Origin: Paenibacillus brevis
GTDB taxonomy: Bacteria > Bacillota > Bacilli > Paenibacillales > Paenibacillaceae
NCBI RefSeq assembly: GCF_018919145.1
Contig: NZ_JAHLQJ010000003.1
Location: 62,001 to 126,000 of the forward strand
Direction: 5' to 3'
Length of the DNA stretch: 64,000 nt
Part shown: one piece after another, positions 35,807 to 44,121 of the stretch
Numbering within the stretch: position 1 is the first letter of the stretch
Layout of the letters: every line of letters begins with the position of its first letter
The notes under the pieces: generated by a model
Told to the model about the DNA's origin: nothing
Seen by the model: only the letters and a program-made list of their open reading frames with translations
The model's database searches: none
Position numbers and translations under genes: made by a program

Positions 35807-36688
35807 ATGAAAAAAGCTAGGCTGATCTATAATCCAACCTCCGGACGTGAAGAAATCCGGCGGTTGCTTCCTGACATCCTGGATCGGCTTGATAAGGCAG
35901 GGATTGAGACCTCCTGCCATGCGACAACAGGAGAAGGGGATGCGACACGCGCGGCAGCGGAGGCTTGTGAGCGCGGCTACGATATCATTATCGCTTCGGG
36001 AGGAGACGGAACGCTGAATGAAGTCATTAACGGAATGGCGGGACAGAGCCATCTGCCTCCGCTAGGCATTTTCCCGCTTGGGACGACGAACGATTTTGCA
36101 AGGGCGATGAAGATTCCGAAGCGCTGGGAGGATTACTGTGATCTGATTATTCAGAATCAGACCCGGCCGATTGATATCGGAAAAGTGAACGGAAGGCATT
36201 TTATTAATATTGCCGGAGGCGGCTCCTTGACGGAACTGACGTATGAGGTGCCCAGCCGGCTGAAGACGATGATCGGACAGCTTGCTTATTATGTAAAGGG
36301 CGTCGAGAAGATGGTCAATTTGAGCCCGATGCATTTGGTCATTGAAGCAGCCGGACATGATACGATTGAGGGCGAGTTCATGATGTTCCTGATCGCAAAC
36401 AGCAACTCTGTCGGCGGATTCGAGAAGCTGGCGCCTGGAGCGGAGATTGATGACGGGATGCTGGATGTGATCGCGGTAAGAAAATGCAATCTGGCTGAGT
36501 TCATTCGCCTGGTGACGATGGCGCTGAGAGGAGATCATTTCAATGATCCGCATGTTGTCTATCTTAAGACGCCAAGGATGGAAGTGATCTCGCCGAATCA
36601 TGTGCTGCTTAATCTCGATGGTGAGCTCGGCGGCGAGCTGCCCGGCGTGTTCGAGATTTTGCCGCAGCATTTGCGGATTTTTGCGTAG
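35807..36688 (+). CDS. dgkB: Diacylglycerol kinase DgkB
   Basis: 293 aa soluble lipid kinase that recycles diacylglycerol to phosphatidic acid in Gram-positive membrane turnover. It starts KKARLIYNPTSGREEIRR, has ASGGDGTLNEVINGMA (the GGDGT nucleotide site) and PLGTTNDFARA, then the C-terminal INIAGGGSLTELTYEVPSR and NLDGELGG. Length and motifs are normal for DgkB. Confidence 0.93.
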   Translation: MKKARLIYNPTSGREEIRRLLPDILDRLDKAGIETSCHATTGEGDATRAAAEACERGYDIIIASGGDGTLNEVINGMAGQSHLPPLGIFPLGTTNDFARAMKIPKRWEDYCDLIIQNQTRPIDIGKVNGRHFINIAGGGSLTELTYEVPSRLKTMIGQLAYYVKGVEKMVNLSPMHLVIEAAGHDTIEGEFMMFLIANSNSVGGFEKLAPGAEIDDGMLDVIAVRKCNLAEFIRLVTMALRGDHFNDPHVVYLKTPRMEVISPNHVLLNLDGELGGELPGVFEILPQHLRIFA

Positions 36689-36730
36689 ATGGGGCAGGAA
36701 AGTGATTATGTGCCTTTTGTGTTCTGCGCT

Positions 36731-36760
36731 TTGTGCTTTAAGGTGAAGAGATGCTATAAT
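36731..36760 (+). promoter_or_regulatory. Promoter upstream of rlmD
   Basis: TTGTGC (36731-36736), 18 bp, TATAAT (36755-36760). Directly downstream is the CCCCGCC/GGCGGGG hairpin. Confidence 0.5.
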
Positions 36761-36771
36761 TTGCTCATGAG

Positions 36772-36800
36772 TCCCCGCCAGAGATCGGCGGGGTTTTGTG
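36772..36800 (+). terminator. Hairpin terminator or attenuator between dgkB and rlmD
   Basis: TCCCCGCC (36772-36779) pairs with GGCGGGG (36787-36793) over AGAGATC, followed by TTTT. It terminates dgkB, or if the promoter just upstream is real it would sit in the rlmD leader. Confidence 0.65.
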
Positions 36801-36907
36801 CGGATGAGGCTATTTTGAGGGAACACTCCTGACTCCCCCATCACGTCAGACACTGATTTTAAGATTGAACCTAATACAGGAATATGTTCTGGAAATGAGG
36901 CAATGAG

Positions 36908-38521
36908 ATGAAGCGACAGCAGAGGAATCAAGGACAGCAAGGGCGAGGCAGGAAGGGACAAGCTGATGAACGGCTGGAAGGTGTTCCGGTAGCCAAGAAT
37001 GATGTAGTCACACTGGAGATGGTCGGCATGAATCATGATGGAGAAGGCGTGGGCCGTGTTGAGGGCTATACCTTGTTCGTTCAGGCGGCGCTGCCCGGTG
37101 AGGTGATTCAGGCCAAGGTGCTGAAGACCAAGAAGCAGTATGGCTATGCGAAGCTGCTAAAGATCGTGGAACCAAGTCCCGAGCGCGTACCTGCTCCTTG
37201 TGCGATTTATGACCAGTGCGGCGGCTGTCAGCTTCAACATCTCAGCTATGAAGGACAGCTGGCTTGGAAAAGGCAGCACGTCGTCGATGCGCTGGAGCGG
37301 ATCGGCAAGCTGCGTATCGCGGGGGAGCAGAAGGATAGTTACTTGAGGGCTGCGACGACGGATGGAGAACGTGTGGCGACCGAGGTGTACGCAGCAGGAA
37401 AGGCGACCGGAAGTTCTCGGGATGGCTCCGATCATTCCCGATTCAATTCGGGAGATTTACTGGGAGCAACAGCAGACAGTTTTAGTGAGGGTATCCGAGT
37501 GCTGCCGACGCTCGGGATGGATGAGCCATGGCGCTATCGGAACAAGGGCCAGGTACCGATTGGGGCGGCGGATGGCGGACTTGTGGGCGGATTCTATGCC
37601 CGGGGAAGTCATCGGATCGTGGATATGGAGACTTGTCTGATCCAGCATGAGGATAATGACGCCGCTGTCGCCGTGGTGAAGCAGCTCGGCAGTGAACTGG
37701 GCATTTCCGCTTATAACGAAGAGACGGGGCGCGGACTGCTGCGCCATGTAGTGGTGAAGAAAGCTTTTCGTACGGGAGAAATGATGCTGGTTCTCGTAAC
37801 CAATGGACGGGATATCCCGCATCTGGATGCCTGGATTGGCAGTATTCGTGAGCGTCTTCCGGATGTGGTTAGCATTTGCCAAAATATGAATACCAAACGG
37901 ACTAATGTGATCTTCGGAGACGAGACGCTTGTCCTATGGGGAAGAGATGTGATCTATGATTACATTGGAGATGTGCAGTTTGCCATCTCGGCCCGCTCCT
38001 TCTATCAGGTGAATCCTGTGCAGACGGAGGCTCTTTATCGAAAGACAGTGGAGTATGCCGGGTTGACGGGCAAGGAGACGGTGATCGACGCTTACTGCGG
38101 GATCGGTACGATCTCGCTGTTCCTGGCGCAGCATGCGGAGCAGGTGTACGGCGTCGAGATCGTCAAGGAAGCAATCGAGGATGCCCGGGTCAATGCGGAG
38201 TTGAACGGGATGAAGCATGTGACGTTTGAAGTTGGAGCTTCTGAGGATGTAATTCCAAGGTGGAAATCGGAGGGGATTGAGGCCGACGTCATCGTCGTCG
38301 ACCCGCCGCGCAAGGGCTGCGACCCACGCCTGCTGGACACCATTCTCGAGATGAAGCCTGAGCGGGTTGTGTATGTGAGTTGCAACCCGGCCACCTTGGC
38401 ACGGGATTTGCGGGTGCTGGAGGATGGGGGATACACTACCGTCGAGGTGACTCCGGTGGATATGTTTCCGCATACGGTGCATGTGGAGGTAGTAATAGGA
38501 ATGCAACGCAAAGATACCTAG
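36908..38521 (+). CDS. rlmD: 23S rRNA (uracil-5)-methyltransferase RlmD/RumA-type
   Basis: 537 aa SAM-dependent methyltransferase that makes m5U in 23S rRNA. A Gln/Gly/Arg-rich start (residues 1-30) is followed by a TRAM domain (about 28-90; NHDGEGVGRVEGYTLFVQ), the [4Fe-4S] cysteines in APCAIYDQCGGCQLQH plus a later Cys, then the methyltransferase core with VIDAYCGIGTISLF, DPPRKGCD and the catalytic Cys in VYVSCNPATLARDL. An insertion of about 55 residues at 142-198, of low complexity, separates the TRAM/Fe-S part from the rest and is not usual. The AT-rich island begins just downstream of its stop. RumA 3' ends are known ICE integration sites in streptococci. Confidence 0.93.
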   Translation: MKRQQRNQGQQGRGRKGQADERLEGVPVAKNDVVTLEMVGMNHDGEGVGRVEGYTLFVQAALPGEVIQAKVLKTKKQYGYAKLLKIVEPSPERVPAPCAIYDQCGGCQLQHLSYEGQLAWKRQHVVDALERIGKLRIAGEQKDSYLRAATTDGERVATEVYAAGKATGSSRDGSDHSRFNSGDLLGATADSFSEGIRVLPTLGMDEPWRYRNKGQVPIGAADGGLVGGFYARGSHRIVDMETCLIQHEDNDAAVAVVKQLGSELGISAYNEETGRGLLRHVVVKKAFRTGEMMLVLVTNGRDIPHLDAWIGSIRERLPDVVSICQNMNTKRTNVIFGDETLVLWGRDVIYDYIGDVQFAISARSFYQVNPVQTEALYRKTVEYAGLTGKETVIDAYCGIGTISLFLAQHAEQVYGVEIVKEAIEDARVNAELNGMKHVTFEVGASEDVIPRWKSEGIEADVIVVDPPRKGCDPRLLDTILEMKPERVVYVSCNPATLARDLRVLEDGGYTTVEVTPVDMFPHTVHVEVVIGMQRKDT

Positions 38522-38793
38522 AAATCCTTTGTTTTCAGCACTTTGCGCCGTTTACGACTTTTACGAGGGATGGCTCCGATTTCAAAAATAAGGTTCTAAA
38601 AGAAACAATTGAGGTTTCGGTCGTGCTGGACCTTGGTTTTGAGGTCGAGTGTGTAGACATGTAGTAAAGTGTGTGGAGCGTCTTTAATTAGACGCTTTTT
38701 TTATGGCTTCAATGGGAGAGGAATTTCCAATGATTTGTCGAATAGTCAATGAACGTGGTTTAAATCCTTTTTGAATAGGGGTATGATTGGCTA
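38522..38793. other. Left junction of the AT-rich island
   Basis: 272 bp. A frame that starts inside rlmD runs on to 38664 with KETIEVSVVLDLGFEVECVDM, of uncertain meaning. A hairpin AGCGTCT/AGACGCT (38677-38696) with a T tail follows. Base composition changes here from GC-balanced to AT-rich. Confidence 0.5.
38677..38703 (+). terminator. Terminator at the island's left edge
   Basis: AGCGTCT (38677-38683), TTAATT loop, AGACGCT (38690-38696), followed by TTTTTTT. Confidence 0.8.
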
Positions 38794-39768
38794 ATGAATC
38801 GAAGTAAATACTTCAATTATATAGAAGAAAAGCTGGAGGTTTTGGCAAGACGAATTGAAAAACGAGGAAAGATCAATTTATTGGATTTGAATATATATTC
38901 AGAGACGTTTTTTGCTGAATTAATGAATTTATTGTTTGGATTTACGTTGGTTAATATGAATATACTTAAGCAGAATGTTGAAGGTATTGATTTGGTGGAT
39001 GTAGACCACAAAGTTGTCGCTCAAGTATCTTCAACATGTACAAAGCAAAAAATTGAAGGCTCATTAAATAAGGACATATTCCGTAGGTATTCCGGTTACC
39101 GTTTCATTTTTGTTTCAATTGCTAAGGATGCAACCAAACTTCGTGATATGAGTTTTATTAATCCACATAATGCTGCTTTTTCTCCCTCGGATGATATTGT
39201 GGATATAAACACATTATTAAATGTTATACTGAGCATGGAAATTGATAAACAGCGTGAGGTATTTGAGTTTGTAAAAAAGGAACTTGGAAATGATGTTGAT
39301 TTACTTAAAGTTGATACGAATCTTGCGACCATCATAAACATACTCGCAAATGAAAATCTTGCTAACTGTATTGAATCACCAGAGATTAATTCCTTTGAGA
39401 TTGATAAGAAAATAACCTTCAATGATTTATCGGACGTCAAAGACACAATTGATGATTACAAGATATTTTACCAAAAGTTAGATGAAAAATATGCTGAGTT
39501 TGATAGGGAAGGCTCTAATAAAAGCTTTTCCGTTTTTCAAATTATCAAAAAGCAGTATACGATGCATCAACATGAAAAAGCTAACTCTAAAGAACTTTTC
39601 TACAGTATAATTGATAACATAACCAAGATAATTGTCGAGAGCAAAAATTATATTGAAATTCCGTATGAAGAATTGGAACTCTGCGTCTGTATTTTAGTCG
39701 TAGATGCTTTCATACGATGCAAAATTTTTAAGAATCCGGAGGGATATAGCCATGTTATTGCCGGATAA
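38794..39768 (+). CDS. SMEK-domain protein, ABC-three-component system nuclease-like effector
   Basis: 324 aa. The N-terminal 100 residues, RKINLLDLNIYSETFFAELM-like (RGKINLLDLNIYSETFFAEL), then NVEGIDLVDVDHKVVAQVSS, then TCTKQKIEGSL, match the SMEK domain, a restriction-endonuclease-like fold used as effector in ABC-3C conflict systems. Asp66 or Asp69 and Gln77, with Lys84/Lys86, are the likely remnants of its active site. The rest is helical and charged. RBS GGGGT is 12 nt upstream. It is the first of three tightly packed genes with the middle component and the ATPase. AT-rich codon use unlike the host core. Domain assignment is from memory of the family pattern. Confidence 0.8.
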   Translation: MNRSKYFNYIEEKLEVLARRIEKRGKINLLDLNIYSETFFAELMNLLFGFTLVNMNILKQNVEGIDLVDVDHKVVAQVSSTCTKQKIEGSLNKDIFRRYSGYRFIFVSIAKDATKLRDMSFINPHNAAFSPSDDIVDINTLLNVILSMEIDKQREVFEFVKKELGNDVDLLKVDTNLATIINILANENLANCIESPEINSFEIDKKITFNDLSDVKDTIDDYKIFYQKLDEKYAEFDREGSNKSFSVFQIIKKQYTMHQHEKANSKELFYSIIDNITKIIVESKNYIEIPYEELELCVCILVVDAFIRCKIFKNPEGYSHVIAG

Positions 39769-39979
39769 TATACATCCACAGCTTAGCATTTACTATAATG
39801 GATCTTTAGTTTTGAAAGAACTTAAACAACATGCCAAACAACAAGTATTTGATCTGTATCAAAGGATTAAGAGCCAATATAACATGTCTTTTCCCACTTT
39901 CATGCTTTGTTTAGATTGGCTTTATCTAATTGATTTTGCAAAGATAGACGAAGATGGATGGGTGGAATTATGTTCATAA
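39752..39979 (+). CDS. ABC-three-component system middle component
   Basis: 75 aa from ATG 39752, which has CCGGAGGG 8 nt upstream and overlaps the end of the SMEK gene. It starts MLLPDNIHPQLSIYYNGSLV, the pattern of the small middle component (MC6/MC7-type) proteins of ABC-3C systems, which bridge effector and ATPase; the rest (PTFMLCLDWLYLIDFAKID) looks like a winged-helix-like fold. The ATPase start overlaps its last 10 bases. An upstream in-frame ATG at 39704 lies within the previous gene and is unlikely. Confidence 0.75.
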   Translation: MLLPDNIHPQLSIYYNGSLVLKELKQHAKQQVFDLYQRIKSQYNMSFPTFMLCLDWLYLIDFAKIDEDGWVELCS

Positions 39980-41691
39980 AAACACTGAAAATAACGAGTC
40001 GCACAGGGACAATAAGGGAACTGACTTTTAAATCCGGTTTGAACCTAATCATTGACGAAACACCATCCAATGATGATAAATCTACTGGGAATAATGTAGG
40101 GAAAACAACAGTATTAAAGCTAATTGACTTTTGTTTAGGGTCTAACGCTTCAATAATATATTCTGATACAGAGAATAAAAAGGAAGTCTATGAGTTGGTT
40201 AAAGATTTTCTTGTAACCGAGGAAGTACTGATTACTCTCATTCTTGTTGAGGATTTATCAGATGAGGCGTCAGATGAAGTAGTAATTGAGCGTAATTTTT
40301 TGTCAAGAAAAAAGAATATAAGGAAAATTAATGGAAAGTCAATACTAGATAAGGATTTTGAAGATGAGTTACAGAGGCTTCTTTTTCCCAACCATAAGGC
40401 TGAGAAACCCACATTCAGACAGATCATCTCTCACAATATTAGATACAAGGATGAGAATATAAGTAATACGCTTAAGACTTTGGACAAGTATACCTCTGAT
40501 GTGGAATATGAGACTTTATATTTGTTCTTATTAGGTTGTGACTTTGATGAAGGGGCAGAAAAGCAAGCATTAGTGGCAAAAATAAAACAAGAAGAAGCCT
40601 TCAAGGAAAGACTGGAAAAAAAGCAAACCAAAACAGCTTATGAAATTGCTTTAGAAATGATTGAAACAGAAATAGCTCAATTAAATGAGAAAAAATCAAA
40701 TTTTAATTTAAACGAAAATTTTGAAAATCAGTTAGATCAACTTAACTTCGTAAAATTTCAAATAAATAAAAGCAGTTCAAACATAAGTAAAATGAAAATT
40801 AGAAAGAACCTCATAGAAGACGCCAAAAGAGAGATTGAAAATAGCAAGGCTAATATTGACTTGAAGCAATTGGAAGTACTGTATGCTGAGGCTAACGCAA
40901 ATATTTCTAACTTACAAAAGACCTTTGAAGAATTAGTAGCATACCACAACAATATGGTTGTAGAAAAAATTAAGTTTATTACTGCTGATTTACCTTCTTT
41001 AACTGGAAAAATTGAGACTGAAGAAAAGAACTTAAATACATTGTTATCTCAGGAGAAAGAGTTGGCAATGACTATATCTAAAGGTGATTCCTTTGAGGAG
41101 TTAGAGAAGGTTATCACTGAGTTAAATGATAAGTATCGAATTAAGGGTGAATATGAGAGTATTATCTCGCAGTTAGATGAAGTAGAGAAAAATATTAGTG
41201 ATATTGATGCTCAAATTAAAGTCATTGATGATGTTTTATTTTCAGGAAGTTTTGAAGAAAAGTTAAAAGGCCAAATTCATAAGTTTAATAAACATTTTTC
41301 TGAGATTTCTTTTGAATTGTATGGTGAGAAATATGCATTGAAGTATGATAAAGTTATTCATAAAAAGAGCCAGCAGCAAATATATAAATTCAGCGCATTC
41401 AATGCTAATTTAAGCTCAGGCAAAAAACAAGGTGAAATTTTATGTTTTGATCTTGCGGCTATATTATTTGCTGATGAGGAAAAAATACCGAGTTTGCACT
41501 TCCTTTTAAATGACAAAAAAGAATTAATGCATGATAATCAACTGATTAAAGTAGCAGATTATGTAGATAAAGAAAATATTCAATTAGTGGTTTCTATTCT
41601 GAAGGATAAGTTGCCCGTAAGCTTACTTGATAAGGCTCATATTGTTGTGGAATTATCTCAAGAAAGTAAACTATTTAAAATAGAAGAGTAA
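39970..41691 (+). CDS. ABC-type ATPase with coiled coil (DUF2326 type), ABC-3C system
   Basis: 573 aa RecN/SMC-like ABC ATPase. Walker A is GNNVGKTT (about residues 40-47), Q-loop region near FRQIISHNIRYKD, a long coiled coil from about 200 to 420, and a C-terminal half with LSSGKKQGEILCFDLAAILF (signature-like) and the Walker B/D-loop area LHFLLNDKKELMHDNQL, the DUF2326 arrangement. I use ATG 39970 with GGGTGG upstream. In ABC-3C systems this subunit senses DNA or RNA and controls the effector. Last gene of the module; a hairpin terminator follows. Confidence 0.85.
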   Translation: MFIKTLKITSRTGTIRELTFKSGLNLIIDETPSNDDKSTGNNVGKTTVLKLIDFCLGSNASIIYSDTENKKEVYELVKDFLVTEEVLITLILVEDLSDEASDEVVIERNFLSRKKNIRKINGKSILDKDFEDELQRLLFPNHKAEKPTFRQIISHNIRYKDENISNTLKTLDKYTSDVEYETLYLFLLGCDFDEGAEKQALVAKIKQEEAFKERLEKKQTKTAYEIALEMIETEIAQLNEKKSNFNLNENFENQLDQLNFVKFQINKSSSNISKMKIRKNLIEDAKREIENSKANIDLKQLEVLYAEANANISNLQKTFEELVAYHNNMVVEKIKFITADLPSLTGKIETEEKNLNTLLSQEKELAMTISKGDSFEELEKVITELNDKYRIKGEYESIISQLDEVEKNISDIDAQIKVIDDVLFSGSFEEKLKGQIHKFNKHFSEISFELYGEKYALKYDKVIHKKSQQQIYKFSAFNANLSSGKKQGEILCFDLAAILFADEEKIPSLHFLLNDKKELMHDNQLIKVADYVDKENIQLVVSILKDKLPVSLLDKAHIVVELSQESKLFKIEE

Positions 41692-41723
41692 TTATTTTGA
41701 AATCCAATTTGATATGACCAAGA

Positions 41724-41754
41724 GAGTATCCTTCGCCGGGTGCTCTTTTTTTAT
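41724..41754 (+). terminator. Terminator of the ABC-3C operon
   Basis: AGAGTATCC (41724-41732) pairs with GGGTGCTCT (41739-41747) over TTCGCC; a T run follows. Confidence 0.8.
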
Positions 41755-41768
41755 ATAGATATCTTTTA

Positions 41769-41808
41769 AAAGCCGATTGCCCTGAAATTCAGCGCAGTCG
41801 GCTTTTTT
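41769..41808 (+). terminator. Second hairpin terminator upstream of the ParA remnant
   Basis: AAAGCCGATTGC (41769-41780) pairs with GCAGTCGGCTTT (41794-41805), with T following. It separates the ABC-3C module from the mobile-element remnant. Confidence 0.75.
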
Positions 41809-41829
41809 ACATTGAAGGGAGGAACTGCG

Positions 41830-41943
41830 ATGACAAAGGTAATCGCCCTGGCAAATCAAAAGGGCGGTTTAGGCAAAACGACAATGGCTGTCAACTTGGG
41901 AATCGGCTTGGTAAAGGACCAGCTTGTAGTCCAGCTTGCCTGA
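41830..41943 (+). pseudogene. ParA/Soj-like partition ATPase, 5' fragment
   Basis: Only 37 codons: MTKVIALANQKGGLGKTTMA then VNLGIGLVKDQLVVQLA and stop. The deviant Walker A KGGLGKTT is intact and the ribosome site GAAGGGAGGA is good, so the gene start is real, but the protein ends right after the first helix. This matches the start of ParA proteins of conjugative elements of the Tn1549 type. The sequence is joined within a few bases to the NlpC/P60 fragment in another frame. Confidence 0.85.
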
Positions 41944-42271
41944 GCCCAAGGCTGGGACGGGGCGCTACACAGATTGTAGCTACCTGATACAGTGGGTGTA
42001 TAAGCAGTTAAATATTCAGTTGCCACGCACCGCGGCAGAACAGGCACGCTATATAGTAGACCATAATCTTGCAATCCAATATGAGCATTTAGCTCCCGGA
42101 GATTTGGTGTTTTGGAGCTATGAACGTAATGGTCGTTTTATGGATATTACGCATGTCGGCATTTATGCAGGTAATGGGCAGGTCGTCGATGCTTCCTCCA
42201 GTCGCGGACAGGTGGTTTATCGGAATTTGTTTGATGGGGACAGGCAGGTGATGTATGGGAGGGTGACTTAA
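41936..42271 (+). pseudogene. NlpC/P60 peptidase, 3' fragment
   Basis: 111-residue frame that lacks its N-terminal half. It holds the catalytic Cys in TDCSYLIQWVYKQL, LPRTAAEQARYIV, the conserved APGDLVFW and the catalytic His in ITHVGIYAGNGQVVDAS. This is the NlpC/P60 endopeptidase core; conjugative elements encode such a domain in their cell-wall hydrolase. The upstream part (signal, lysozyme domain) is missing; a TTG at 41936 is the only start and has no proper ribosome site. Confidence 0.75.
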
Positions 42272-42429
42272 GCCGCCCTTTTGAGGATACTAATTTGTAT
42301 TTAAAAACAATATTGTACAGTATGATTGTCTGATTGGAAGCATGAAAAATGGAGGGATCCTCCAATTTATGTCGAATTCTAGTCTGTAAGTAAATAAGGA
42401 ATCTATTAGAATAGTAAGGTGTGATTTGA
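42272..42429. promoter_or_regulatory. Likely promoter region of the Druantia-like operon
   Basis: 158 bp, AT-rich, between the NlpC/P60 fragment and the next start. It contains a 13-bp palindrome GGAGGGATCCTCC (42352-42364) and several -10-like tracts (TATGAT, TAGAAT), but I cannot pick one promoter. Confidence 0.35.
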
Positions 42430-44097
42430 TTGGAGTGGGCACTAGATATAAATCAGGAACATGTTCACGCCTCTTCGCCCGGCGCAATAAGGGGCATAAT
42501 TTATGTGTGTCCTAGATGCAAAAAAGATACTTTTTTGAGAAAAGGAACTAAAAGAGTTCCTCATTTTGCTCATGTCTCTGGACAAACTAATAATAATTGT
42601 GAATTATACAAACCACCAGCAATCTATTCGACAAAAACAGAAGGCAAAACAGCAATAGATGCCCTAAGTGAATATTCACCAGATATCTATTTAAATATAG
42701 AAAAGGATAATTGGTCTCTTGAAATAAAAATATTCTCCGCAATAGGGCAATATGAAGGGAATACATTTGTTAAACTTCCATTTGCTTGGGAGGGAGAGAG
42801 GAAGATCCCATTATCCTCTATACGTACAAATGGGAAAAAAATTCGAGTTAAATTACAAGCAGAAGAATATAAAGTAATAGTTAATGGTATCGTTCGAGAT
42901 GAGTGGAAAATGAAATTAGAATCACCAATTAAAGGATTAGATGAATTTAAACCTACGGTTTTTTATTACTCTCGATTAGGAGGTAGAAGACTAAAAGAAA
43001 GTACTTCTCTTCAATGGGGGGAGAGATACGTTCTAGTATGGGACGATTTTGAAAACAGAATGTCCCACAGGTTTCCACCCATGCTTGCCATCCGAAAACT
43101 ACAGAGCCAGGATAACTGGTCATGTATGATTATAGAATTACCTAATTCATATGATAAATTGGTAGAGAAATGGATTAACCAGCTACTTAATCGTAGTGTA
43201 ACTTTTACTTTGCCTGAAATAAGGCTGGTAACGCCAGTTTCAACAAAAGTAATTAATGAGGGAAGATTTGAAATATCTTCATCAGGTAAAGTTGTTATTG
43301 GAGTGACGGGAACAGAAGGAGCAAAAAAATGGTCGACTATTCACGTTTATAATATTGATAGAGAATTAGAGGTACAGCATTTAGGGAATGGACAGGTTCC
43401 AATATTATTACTATTAGGAAAGTTGCCTCTTGGAAGAACAGATATTTGGTTAGATGATAATAGAGAAAATGCTCTAAGATTAATATGCCAAGACGCTGTA
43501 AGTTTATTTCCCACAATAAATGGTGTTTGTTTTCGTGCAGTCAATTTTGTAGGTGTTGAAGAAACATGTAATTTGCATTCTATAGAGGCTAAAGAGTTTT
43601 TTAGAAAAATCCAAGATAATAAGTTAACGTTGACTGACATACAGTTTCCGATGGGTATTAATATTACCGTGAATTTATTGGGAAGTCGATCTAATCATTG
43701 GAGTTTAGATACTGAAAGTACTACTGAGGTTGTTTCAATTCTAAATAATTTACTGCGACAAGATGAGCATATTCAAATTGATGCATGTGGTCTTGGTAGC
43801 ATAGAAATAATGCCTAAAGCTCTATCTAATGCTAATAAATTTACAATGAGTACTAGATGGCGTGAGCAAATGAAATGGATGTTAATAAGTTTACAAATGA
43901 TAAATCATAAAGAGGTTACCTTTAGAAACGACGTTATTAATAAAGTCGATTTGTCCCAAATCCATAATCTGAGTAAAAAGGATCAAGGTTTAATATTAGA
44001 TTTTGTTAAAGTACGTTTTATTCCTAAATCAATGTTTCAATACGCTAATGCGATTATAGATGAATACAGAAGATTGATTTCTGTGAAAAAATTTTGA
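42430..44097 (+). CDS. CoiA-like zinc-finger protein, DruB-like position in a Druantia-like operon
   Basis: 555 aa. TTG start, TAAGGTG 8 nt upstream. The N-terminus has a CoiA-like segment: CPRCKKDTFLRKGTKRVPHF, then AHVSGQTNNNCELY, a Cys-Cys-His-His/Cys set that can bind zinc, as at the start of competence protein CoiA. The remaining 490 residues are mostly beta-rich and of unknown fold (for example WGERYVLVWDDFENRMSHRF). It is the first of five same-strand genes that end with a helicase and a DruA-like protein; size and position are similar to DruB of type I Druantia as I recall it, but I cannot confirm homology. Confidence 0.55.
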   Translation: MEWALDINQEHVHASSPGAIRGIIYVCPRCKKDTFLRKGTKRVPHFAHVSGQTNNNCELYKPPAIYSTKTEGKTAIDALSEYSPDIYLNIEKDNWSLEIKIFSAIGQYEGNTFVKLPFAWEGERKIPLSSIRTNGKKIRVKLQAEEYKVIVNGIVRDEWKMKLESPIKGLDEFKPTVFYYSRLGGRRLKESTSLQWGERYVLVWDDFENRMSHRFPPMLAIRKLQSQDNWSCMIIELPNSYDKLVEKWINQLLNRSVTFTLPEIRLVTPVSTKVINEGRFEISSSGKVVIGVTGTEGAKKWSTIHVYNIDRELEVQHLGNGQVPILLLLGKLPLGRTDIWLDDNRENALRLICQDAVSLFPTINGVCFRAVNFVGVEETCNLHSIEAKEFFRKIQDNKLTLTDIQFPMGINITVNLLGSRSNHWSLDTESTTEVVSILNNLLRQDEHIQIDACGLGSIEIMPKALSNANKFTMSTRWREQMKWMLISLQMINHKEVTFRNDVINKVDLSQIHNLSKKDQGLILDFVKVRFIPKSMFQYANAIIDEYRRLISVKKF

Positions 44098-44121
44098 ACA
44101 TAGGTTAGGTGAAGTTCAATT

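Noticed and set aside
38479-38664. Duplicated rumA 3' end as an ICE att site
   Set aside because: A short GTCGAGTGTGTAG at 38645 loosely resembles the streptococcal rumA att sequence, but it does not match this rlmD end closely and I found no second copy near 55-57 kb.
38380-38664. 94-codon frame overlapping the end of rlmD
   Set aside because: Most of it is the rlmD sequence read in another frame; only the last 25 codons are outside, with no recognisable content.
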